NCBI RefSeq assembly: GCF_049472655.1
Contig: NZ_JAQNCS010000008.1
Span: 1-64,000, forward strand
Reading direction: 5' to 3'
DNA: 64,000 nt
DNA from: Deferribacter abyssi
Lineage (GTDB): Bacteria; Chrysiogenota; Deferribacteres; Deferribacterales; Deferribacteraceae
Numbering within the stretch: position 1 is the first letter of the stretch; each line of letters begins with the position of its first letter. Made by a program: the position numbers and the translations under genes. Shown piece after piece: positions 45,168 through 52,963 of this stretch. The notes beneath the pieces were generated by a model. It was not told the origin of the DNA. It saw nothing but the letters and a program-made list of their open reading frames with translations, and ran no database searches.

Positions 45168-45194
45168 TAAAGTATTTTTACTTTTATCCGAAGT
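45168..45194 (+). promoter_or_regulatory. Sigma-28 (FliA)-like promoter before the two-tip receptor
   Basis: TAAAGTAT, 11-bp spacer, TCCGAAGT resembles the flagellar-regulon consensus TAAA-N15-GCCGATAA; the core CCGA is intact. It starts 8 bp after the ParA-like stop and 63 bp before the receptor start, which has a good GGAGG ribosome site. Confidence 0.4.
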
Positions 45195-45256
45195 ATGATA
45201 TATAATTTAGAAAAGTATTTTACTTTATACCACACAAAATTTATATGGAGGTTTGA

Positions 45257-47191
45257 ATGAAAAAATTAGCAAAACCTAGTGACAAAAAAAGTACGCTATC
45301 TAAGAAAAAAACTATCAGTGATTCCACTATAAATAAAGAAGCAAGAAATGTAGCTAAAGAAAGGGCAAAAGCTAGGATACTAGCAAGGCAACAACAATTA
45401 TCAGAAAGAATTGCAACAGCTTCAGAACAACTATCAGCCGCAGTTGAAGAATCAATGGCTGCTGCTGAACAACTTTTAAAAAATATGGAGCAAATTTCAG
45501 CAGGTGCTGAAGAATCAAGTGGCGCATGCGAAGAAGCAAGAGCAGGTGCAGTACAAATAGATAAATCTGTCATTGTTATAACAGATAAAACTGAAAAAAT
45601 TATATCTGATATCGAAGAAAATCAAAAAATACTGACAAGTGCTGTTGCAAATATCCAAGAATTATTAAAAGGAATTAATGAAAGTGTAGAAGCTGGTAAA
45701 GAAACAATAATAATGATAAATGAACTTAATAAAAAATCTAATGAAATTGGTAATATTGTGCAGGCTGTTGTAAGGATTGCAGACCAAACAAACTTGTTAG
45801 CACTCAATGCTGCTATCGAAGCAGCAAGAGCTGGAGAACATGGAAAAGGGTTTGCTGTAGTAGCAGATGAAGTCAGAAACTTAGCTGAAGTCTCTGGTAA
45901 AAGTGCAAATGATATTAAAGACGTTGTCAGTAATATCCAAAGATCGGTGAGCGAAGTAGTCAAAGAAATTGACGAGTCCGGGAAAACAGCAGAATTGCTA
46001 GCAGAAAGTGGTAATTCAGTTTCAGAATCATTAAATGAATTGATTACAGCATTTCAACAAATGATAGATGCAGGAAATAACCTAAAAAAAATAGCTGAAC
46101 AATTAAAAGTTAATTCAAAAAAAATGTTGGAAATGATGGAGCAAGTTGCCACTGCTTCTGAGCAAATTTCAGCTGCATGTGAAGAATCAAGAAAAGCGAC
46201 AGAAGAGCAAGTTAAAGCCTTTGAAGAAATATCTGTAGCAGCAAATGAATTATCTGAGATGGCAGACGATTTAAAAAATTCTACAGATGCAAACAAGTCG
46301 TCAGATGAATTGGTAGCAGCAGCTCATCAATTATCAGCAAACATTGAACAATCAGCTGCAGCTGCACAAGAAATGGCTGAAGGTATTGAACAAATAAAAG
46401 AAGGAGCTTCTCTACAAGCAGAAACAGTTGGAGAAGCGCTGGAAGTAACTGAAGAAGCTTTAAAAAGCATAAAGCAAGCTAAAACCGATGCTGAAATATT
46501 AATTAAAAACATAAAAAATAGTATGGATCTTTTAAATAAAAATAACGAAAAAATCATTGGTTTAGAGAATGGTATAGAAAAATTTATGGTAATAAATAAT
46601 GAATCATTTAAGAAAATAAAAGAACTTGAAACTTATACCAAAAAAATTGATAAAATAGTAGATTCTATTTCAACTGTTACTATACAAACAAATATGCTTG
46701 CTGTTAGTGGCTCCATTGAAGCTGCAAGAGCTGGTGATTATGGTAAAGGTTTTTCTGTAGTTGCCAGCGATATTAGAGTTTTAGCCAATGAGTCTGCTGA
46801 AAATGCTGATAAAATAAAAGATATGGTTAAAGAACTTCAAGAGCAAGTTACTTTAAGTCTACTAAATGTTGAACGTTCTACAAAAATTGCAAAAGGTGAA
46901 GTCCTAAAAGCAAAATCAACAAATGAATCACTTAAAGCAGCATCTGACTCACTTATTATATTAAATGATGACGCCATAGATATTGAAAAACTAATTGACC
47001 AATCAGTTACTGCTTTAGAGCAAGCAAAAGTTGGGGTTGAACAAATAGGGTCAGGTGCAGAAGAAGCTGCTCAAGCCGTCCAAGAAGCCGCAACGGCATC
47101 TGAACAACAAGCTAAAGGGCTCGAAGAACTATCTCGTGCAATTGAAGAAATAACAAGTATTGCAGAAGAAATGCAAGCTGACATGATTTAA
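45257..47191 (+). CDS. Soluble chemoreceptor with two signalling tips
   Basis: 644 aa, no membrane helix. Almost the whole protein is alanine/glutamate-rich coiled coil with methylation-type EE/QE/SEQ heptads. There are two hairpin tips: a canonical one at 177-203 (QTNLLALNAAIEAARAGEHG) and a diverged one at 477-503 (QTNMLAVSGSIEAARAGDYG). The first half ends around 340, so the protein looks like a tandem duplication. No sensor domain precedes either half, so input must come from a partner. It is followed by the triple-CheW gene. Confidence 0.92.
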   Translation: MKKLAKPSDKKSTLSKKKTISDSTINKEARNVAKERAKARILARQQQLSERIATASEQLSAAVEESMAAAEQLLKNMEQISAGAEESSGACEEARAGAVQIDKSVIVITDKTEKIISDIEENQKILTSAVANIQELLKGINESVEAGKETIIMINELNKKSNEIGNIVQAVVRIADQTNLLALNAAIEAARAGEHGKGFAVVADEVRNLAEVSGKSANDIKDVVSNIQRSVSEVVKEIDESGKTAELLAESGNSVSESLNELITAFQQMIDAGNNLKKIAEQLKVNSKKMLEMMEQVATASEQISAACEESRKATEEQVKAFEEISVAANELSEMADDLKNSTDANKSSDELVAAAHQLSANIEQSAAAAQEMAEGIEQIKEGASLQAETVGEALEVTEEALKSIKQAKTDAEILIKNIKNSMDLLNKNNEKIIGLENGIEKFMVINNESFKKIKELETYTKKIDKIVDSISTVTIQTNMLAVSGSIEAARAGDYGKGFSVVASDIRVLANESAENADKIKDMVKELQEQVTLSLLNVERSTKIAKGEVLKAKSTNESLKAASDSLIILNDDAIDIEKLIDQSVTALEQAKVGVEQIGSGAEEAAQAVQEAATASEQQAKGLEELSRAIEEITSIAEEMQADMI

Positions 47192-47221
47192 TAAAATTTG
47201 AAACTCTTATTAGAGGTGCAT

Positions 47222-48718
47222 ATGATAAATGAATTCAACCAAATAATTTCTTTTAACATAAAAGGTGAAATTTATGGTGTAAATGCAGACTGTGTAAATG
47301 GAATAATTCGAGTCCCTGAGTATACTAAGGTACCTAAAACTTCTCCTGAATTACTTGGAATTATTAATTTAAGAGGTGAAATAACACCAATTATAGATTT
47401 AGCTTTAAAATTAGGCTATGAAGAACCAGTAAATATTACTGAAAATTCTAGGTCTATTATCGTAGAATATAATAACGAAAAAGTAGCAATAACTGTTGAA
47501 GAAGTAAAATCTGTTATTAGCAAAGATGCTTTTGAATCTGAAGATTTACCACCAGTTATTGATTCAAAACGTGAAAAAAAGTATATTAGCAGAGTTATAA
47601 AAATTAAAAAAGATAACTCTCTCGTTCAATTACTTGATATCGAAAAAATGATGGATATTGATTGCCAGATAGATAAATCAAGTTCTTTTAACAATCAGCA
47701 ACAACAAAAAAAAGAAGAAACTGATATCCAACACATTGAAGAAGAAAAATTTATAAGTTTTTGGATTGAAGATGTTGAATATGCTGTAAAAATTGACCAA
47801 ATCAGAGAAATTTTAAGATATCAAGACATCACTGAAGTTCCTGGTTTACCTAATTACTTTTTGGGTCTTTTGCCGTTAAGAAATGAAACTATCCCCGTAA
47901 TTTCAGCAAGAAAACTATTTAAAAAAAATGATAAAGACTTAACTGATGATACGAGAATTTTAGTTTTAGAAATTAACAACATGAAAATTGGGCTTCTTGT
48001 AGACAAAGTCAGTGAGGTTTTATCTGTTGAAAAAAAATATATTGAAGATATTTCAGGACTATTCTCCCATACAAACACAAAAGAAGTCAATAGTGTAATA
48101 AAACTTGATAAAGGAAAAAGAATATTACTAATTCTAGATTCGAAAAGAATTTTCAATGAAGAAGAACTAACTAATATTATAAGTAAAATCAGTGAAAATC
48201 AAAATGAGGGAGAAAAATCAATGGAAAATTTATTAGAAACAAAACCTGATGACATAGTGCAAGTAGTTACATTTAAAGTAGAAAATGAAATTTATGGATT
48301 TTATATTGAAATGGTTCAAGAAATTAATAGATACACCAATATTACAAAAGTACCAAAAACTCCAAAATTTATTGATGGAATAATTAATTTACGCGGCGAA
48401 GTAATACCTTTAGTGGATATTCGTAAAAGATTTGATTTAGAACCTAAGGAAAGAGATGAATTTACAAGATTGATTATTGTAAATATAGATGATTTAAAAG
48501 TAGGGTTTATTGTTGATTCTGTAGAAGAGGTTTTAAGAATTTCTAAAGATAAAATAGACAATGTACCAGCAGTTCTCTCAGCCTCTATAGATAGTAATTT
48601 CATCACCAATGTGGTAAAAGACCAAAACAAAATGATAATGATTTTAAACGCTCAAAAAATGTTTAGTATAGAAGAATATAAAAAACTTGAAAAAATTAAA
48701 GAATCCAGAAATATATAA
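47222..48718 (+). CDS. Protein with three tandem CheW domains
   Basis: 498 aa from ATG 47222 (GAGGTG ribosome site; a TTG at 47198 is not used). CheW 1 about 1-140, CheW 2 about 165-320, CheW 3 about 340-485, each with the FxIxxxxYG...VPxxPxxxxGIINLRGxxxPxxD pattern (for example GIINLRGEITPIIDL, GLLPLRNETIPVIS, GIINLRGEVIPLVD). A Gln/Lys-rich linker joins 1 and 2. CheW couples receptors to CheA; three copies in one chain could bind three tips or bridge array subunits. It follows the two-tip receptor directly. Confidence 0.93.
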   Translation: MINEFNQIISFNIKGEIYGVNADCVNGIIRVPEYTKVPKTSPELLGIINLRGEITPIIDLALKLGYEEPVNITENSRSIIVEYNNEKVAITVEEVKSVISKDAFESEDLPPVIDSKREKKYISRVIKIKKDNSLVQLLDIEKMMDIDCQIDKSSSFNNQQQQKKEETDIQHIEEEKFISFWIEDVEYAVKIDQIREILRYQDITEVPGLPNYFLGLLPLRNETIPVISARKLFKKNDKDLTDDTRILVLEINNMKIGLLVDKVSEVLSVEKKYIEDISGLFSHTNTKEVNSVIKLDKGKRILLILDSKRIFNEEELTNIISKISENQNEGEKSMENLLETKPDDIVQVVTFKVENEIYGFYIEMVQEINRYTNITKVPKTPKFIDGIINLRGEVIPLVDIRKRFDLEPKERDEFTRLIIVNIDDLKVGFIVDSVEEVLRISKDKIDNVPAVLSASIDSNFITNVVKDQNKMIMILNAQKMFSIEEYKKLEKIKESRNI

Positions 48719-48755
48719 TAAATAAGTGTGCTTTTAAAAAATTTATGAGGGACAT

Positions 48756-49820
48756 ATGAGTAAAATTAAAGTCTTAGTTGTTGATGATTCAGCTTTAATG
48801 AGAAAAAAAATTAAAGAAATGTTAGAAACTGACTCAGAAATTGAAGTGACAGGTATTGCTAGAAATGGTGAAGATTGTATTACAAAAGCAAAAGAGCTTA
48901 ATCCGGATGTTATAACACTTGATGTAAATATGCCAATAATGGATGGAATAACAGCATTGAAAATACTTGTAGAAGAAGAAATTTGTCCTGTAATTATGGT
49001 AAGTTCCCTCACTCAAAAAGATGCAGAAATAACATTTGAAGCTCTAGAAATAGGAGCTTTTGATTTTGTCCCAAAGCCTGGCGGTACAATTTCATTGAAC
49101 ATAGACCAAATTAGAGATGATCTAATAAGAAAAGTCAAAGCAGCCGTAAAAGGAAAATTTAAAACTCTAAAACGTAAAGTCGATAAGACTAAAAGATCTA
49201 TTGTAAAAAGTAGATTTTTCAAAAAAAGTGATCCCAAATTAGGATTTAAAGCTGTATGTATAGGCATATCAACAGGTGGACCAAAAACAATTTTTGATGT
49301 ATTACCTCATCTACCAAAAGATATTAATGCAGCTATTTTCTTAGTCCAACACATGCCACCTGGTTTTACAGCTTCTTTTGCCAAAAGACTCGATAATTAT
49401 TGTGAGATAAAAGTGAAGGAAGCTGAGGCTGGAGATATAGTTGAACCAGGCATATGTTACTTAGGTAAAGGTGGATATCATTTAACCATCTTTCAACGAC
49501 TAAACAAAAATATCGTACTTAGATTACCCAACAAGCCAGAACATCTTTTTAAACCTAGTGTAGATGTTATGATGGACTCTGTTGCTAATACCTTTCAATC
49601 TGACACAATTGGAGTGTTAATGACAGGGATGGGAGATGATGGTGCTGATGGTATGGTGAAAATAAAAAAACTAGGTGGTTATACCATAGCAGAAAGTGAA
49701 GAAACTGCAATTGTATTTGGTATGCCAGCAGAAGCAATTAAAAGAGGTGGAGCAGATATTGTGCTTCCTAGTTATGAAATTGCTGGTGAGATTATTAGAG
49801 CATTAGAGCAAGGATGCTAA
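48756..49820 (+). CDS. cheB: Chemotaxis protein-glutamate methylesterase CheB
   Basis: 354 aa. N-terminal receiver (phospho-Asp in ITLDVNMPIMDG, Lys in VPKPGG) and C-terminal esterase with the Ser-His-Asp triad: GISTGGPKT, QHMPPGFTASFA and GMGDDGADG. It removes methyl groups from, and deamidates, receptor glutamyl sites. Same strand as its neighbours, with 37- and 61-bp gaps. Confidence 0.96.
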   Translation: MSKIKVLVVDDSALMRKKIKEMLETDSEIEVTGIARNGEDCITKAKELNPDVITLDVNMPIMDGITALKILVEEEICPVIMVSSLTQKDAEITFEALEIGAFDFVPKPGGTISLNIDQIRDDLIRKVKAAVKGKFKTLKRKVDKTKRSIVKSRFFKKSDPKLGFKAVCIGISTGGPKTIFDVLPHLPKDINAAIFLVQHMPPGFTASFAKRLDNYCEIKVKEAEAGDIVEPGICYLGKGGYHLTIFQRLNKNIVLRLPNKPEHLFKPSVDVMMDSVANTFQSDTIGVLMTGMGDDGADGMVKIKKLGGYTIAESEETAIVFGMPAEAIKRGGADIVLPSYEIAGEIIRALEQGC

Positions 49821-49881
49821 GCTTATAGTTTAACCTTGAGACATATTTCTTTATAAACTCAATTATGAGGAGCGTGTCAAC

Positions 49882-50166
49882 ATGAAAGTTGAAGAATTAA
49901 AAACGAAAATCAAAGTTACTTTCCCTGATGAATGCGAAATTTTTGTTGTAGAGAAAGCAAAAGAAAAATTATTAAAATCATTAGATAACGAGAAATTGAT
50001 TGAAATTGATTTAACTAAAATAAAGAGTATTGATACAACATTTGTTCAGCTAATTTTAAGTTATCTAAAAACACTAAAAAATGAAGAAAAGAAATATAAT
50101 ATAAAAGGTATATCAGAAAAGGCTATTCAGGTTTTTGAGTTATATGGAATTAATTTGAATGATTAA
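49882..50166 (+). CDS. STAS-domain protein
   Basis: 94 aa, STAS fold alone (anti-sigma-factor antagonist type). The conserved loop reads KSIDTTFVQLILS (about 49-61), where Thr rather than Ser occupies the phosphorylation-type site. A GAGG ribosome site precedes the ATG. It lies between cheB and cheY. In che clusters such a STAS protein may take the place of an adaptor or dock onto CheA; no cognate anti-sigma kinase is nearby, although the stand-alone ATPase at 57879 has that general fold. Confidence 0.8.
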   Translation: MKVEELKTKIKVTFPDECEIFVVEKAKEKLLKSLDNEKLIEIDLTKIKSIDTTFVQLILSYLKTLKNEEKKYNIKGISEKAIQVFELYGINLND

Positions 50167-50181
50167 TATTGGGAGGTTTTA

Positions 50182-50550
50182 ATGACTAAAAAAATTTTGG
50201 TTGTAGATGACGCTGTAACGATGAGACGGTTGGTAACAGCAACACTAAAATCAGCAGGTTTTGAAGTTGTAGATGCTGCAAATGGTAAAGAAGCATTAAT
50301 GAAACTTGAAAAAGATAGATTCAACCTGATAATTACAGATTTAAATATGCCTATAATGGACGGAATAACTTTTATTAAAGAAGTAAAAAAGAATCCTAGA
50401 CATAAATTTACTCCAATAGTTATGTTAACCACTGAATCAGGTGCAGACAAAAAAGATGAAGGAAGAAAAGCAGGAGCCAAGGCCTGGATAGTTAAACCCT
50501 TTAAACCAAACGATTTACTTGGAGTTGTAAAAAAAATTGTACCTTTTTAA
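50182..50550 (+). CDS. cheY: Chemotaxis response regulator CheY
   Basis: 122 aa receiver: VVDDA pocket, phospho-Asp in LIITDLNMPIMDG (about 54), Thr in MLTTES and Lys in IVKPFKP. Length and motifs are typical of CheY. It has a GGGAGG ribosome site and starts 15 bp after the STAS gene. Confidence 0.93.
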   Translation: MTKKILVVDDAVTMRRLVTATLKSAGFEVVDAANGKEALMKLEKDRFNLIITDLNMPIMDGITFIKEVKKNPRHKFTPIVMLTTESGADKKDEGRKAGAKAWIVKPFKPNDLLGVVKKIVPF

Positions 50551-50634
50551 TAGTGTTACTGAGTAAATATTAAAGGTAAAGTGATAATCAGTTTTTTTCG
50601 AATATAAATATTTATCATTGCTTTTGGAGGCTTT

Positions 50635-51711
50635 ATGGATGTAAATGACATTAAAAGAAAACTTAAAAGTGAAGATGAAAATGAAAGAATTTTTGCATTA
50701 CAAGATGTATTAATTGAAAATATATCAGATCTTGTACCTGAAGTTGTAAAGTTGGTTGAAAATGACAGTTCTCAAATTGTAAAAGAAACAGCTGTTGATG
50801 TTTTAAAAAACATAAATATTGCCAATTACTATGAATATATATCAAAAATGTTTGAATCCACAGATGCTTACGTAAGAAATGCTGCTATTGAAATTTTTGG
50901 AGCTAAAGGTGAGGAAGTAGTTCCATATCTAACATCAATAATGGATCATAAAAACAAAGAAATAAGAAAATTAATTCTTGATAGTCTTGTTGCCACAGGA
51001 TCAGAATATGCTTATCCTGCTCTCGAAGCAGCTCTTAATGATCATGCATCGAATGTTAAAATCACAGCAGTTGAGTATATTGGTACATTGCAACACACAA
51101 ATGCAAAAAATAAAATCTTAGATATTTTCCTTAAAGCTGAAGAACCAATGCTTAAAATCGCCTGCCTTGAAACATTGACGAATATTGGAGATAAAGAAAC
51201 TGTAAACAGTGTTTTGAACTATTTTGATTTAAATGAAGGAAAAATTGATAATTTTTATAAACCTTTCATTTTTAAAATGATTGGATATCATGGTGATTGC
51301 ACTCATATTGATAATTTATTAAACTATTTGAATTACAAAAATTTATCATTTATTAGAGAAATTTTAGGTGCATTAAATAAGCTAATAAAAAGATGTAAGA
51401 TATTAAGTATTCCAAAAGAAGCAATCTCTTTTTTGAAAAAGATCATAAATAGTAATGACTCAGATATCGAAACTAAAGTGGAAATAGTTAATATTTTATC
51501 ATCTCTTCAATTTGACAATAAAGAAAAATTCTTTGAAGACCTATGCGATAATAAAGATAAAGAATTAGTTATGATCGCATTTGATGTATTGTTTAGTTTA
51601 AATAAGGAAAAAGCCATAAAATTGTTAAATAAAAAAATCAAAGTATCAACTTCAGATGAAAAAGAAGTACTATTAAACATAAAAGAGGAATTGATGGGTG
51701 AAAAAAAATGA
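50635..51711 (+). CDS. HEAT-repeat protein of the chemosensory operon
   Basis: 358 aa, all-helical. Repeats of about 31-35 residues run from about 8 to 345 (for example VLIENISDLVPEVVKLVEND, AAIEIFGAKGEEVVPYLTSI, LDSLVATGSEYAYPALEAAL), typical of scaffold or adaptor proteins. No enzyme motif. Its stop overlaps the first cheR (ATGA), so it belongs to the che operon and may scaffold CheR, CheY or receptors. Confidence 0.82.
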   Translation: MDVNDIKRKLKSEDENERIFALQDVLIENISDLVPEVVKLVENDSSQIVKETAVDVLKNINIANYYEYISKMFESTDAYVRNAAIEIFGAKGEEVVPYLTSIMDHKNKEIRKLILDSLVATGSEYAYPALEAALNDHASNVKITAVEYIGTLQHTNAKNKILDIFLKAEEPMLKIACLETLTNIGDKETVNSVLNYFDLNEGKIDNFYKPFIFKMIGYHGDCTHIDNLLNYLNYKNLSFIREILGALNKLIKRCKILSIPKEAISFLKKIINSNDSDIETKVEIVNILSSLQFDNKEKFFEDLCDNKDKELVMIAFDVLFSLNKEKAIKLLNKKIKVSTSDEKEVLLNIKEELMGEKK

Positions 51712-52539
51712 TAGCAATATCTACCTCTGAGCTAAAAGATTTAATAAATTTAATTTACAAAAAAACAGGTATCAAATTTGAAGAAAAAAAACTTTATTTT
51801 ATTTCAAAACGTATCGAAAAAAGAATGGAAAAAAAGGGTTGTACCTCAGTCAGAGAATATTAGATATTTAAAATTTAGAGATAAAAGTGGAGATGAATTC
51901 CAAGAATTAATGAATTTACTTACTATTAATGAAACATATTTTTTTAGAGAGTTCCCTACATTACAAGCATTTGCCGAACATTGTTTACCTAAAGTAATTG
52001 ATAACAAAAAAAAATCAGTAAATAACAAAATAAATATATGGTCTGCAGGATGTTCTACAGGAGAAGAACCTTATACACTTGCCATAATATGCAAAGAAAT
52101 GATTGATAATTTTGAAGAATGGGAAGTAAGAATACTAGCAACAGATATAGATAAAACTGCATTATCACGTGCTAAAATTGGTAGATATAGCAATAGAAGT
52201 ATAAGTAAAGTGCCTGAAGAATATTTTGAAAAATATTTTTATTACGACAATGGTTTTTACTGTATTGCTGATGAGATTAAAACACTTGTTACATTTGAAC
52301 ATTTAAATTTGATGGATACTTTAGCTTTGCGGAAAAAACGCGGATTTGACTTTATATTCTGCAGAAACGTTCTAATTTATTTTGATGAAATATCAAGAAG
52401 ACAGGTAGTAAATCATTTTTATATGGCATTGAACAAAGGAGGTTATATTTTTCTAGGTCATAGTGAGTCTGTTGGAAGAATTACCTCAGCATTTAAGCTC
52501 AAAAAATATGGAGAACATCTTGTTTACATTAAGGAGTGA
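51708..52539 (+). CDS. cheR: Chemoreceptor methyltransferase CheR (first copy), frameshifted
   Basis: The ATG at 51708 overlaps the HEAT gene stop. Frame 0 encodes 51 residues of the CheR N-terminal domain (MIAISTSELKD... RMEKKGCTSVREY) and stops at TAG 51861. The protein resumes in the +1 frame at 51862 (RYLKFRDKSGDEFQELMNLL) and runs to 52539 with SAM-binding WSAGCSTGEEPYTLA, ATDID, FCRNVLIYF and LGHSES. Skipping one base at the TAT-TAG junction would give a normal 276-aa CheR. It is a real decay mutation, a programmed +1 shift or a sequencing error; a second, intact cheR lies at 60050. Confidence 0.82.
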
Positions 52540-52542
52540 AAG

Positions 52543-52911
52543 ATGAAATTAAAAATTTTGGTAGTAGATGATTCAGACCTTGTAAGACATTTTCATTCCA
52601 ACATTTTAAAAGCAAGCGGTTTTGATACTGACACTGCTGTTGATGGTATGGATGCCTTAGAAAAAGCTTTAGCCAATAACTATTCATTAATTTTGTCAGA
52701 CTTAAATATGCCAAAAATGGATGGATTAACTTTTATAAAAGAACTGAGAAAAGCTGGTAATGAAACTCCTGTAGTAATTATTACAACTCAAGAAGAAAAT
52801 GAAAATAGAATTGCAGGACTCAAAGCAGGGGCAAATCTTTATATCGTAAAACCAGTAAAACCACAAGACCTTATTACAAATGTAAAAATGTTATTGGGAA
52901 TATTATCTTAA
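52543..52911 (+). CDS. cheY: CheY-like response regulator (second copy)
   Basis: 122 aa receiver: VVDDSDLVRHFHSNILKASG, phospho-Asp in LILSDLNMPKMDG (about 54), Thr-Thr in VIITTQEE, Lys in IVKPVKP. Starts 4 bp after cheR with GGAG upstream. The two CheY copies around cheR differ enough to serve separate outputs. Confidence 0.92.
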   Translation: MKLKILVVDDSDLVRHFHSNILKASGFDTDTAVDGMDALEKALANNYSLILSDLNMPKMDGLTFIKELRKAGNETPVVIITTQEENENRIAGLKAGANLYIVKPVKPQDLITNVKMLLGILS

Positions 52912-52963
52912 ATTGCATTAGTATGACGTAAACTATCATAGTTGTTGTTGTTAGGAGGACAAC

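Noticed and set aside
45241..45963. Ala/Ser-rich minus-strand frames opposite the two-tip receptor
   Set aside because: Mirror images of the repetitive receptor codons; similar shadow frames occur opposite every receptor-tip region.
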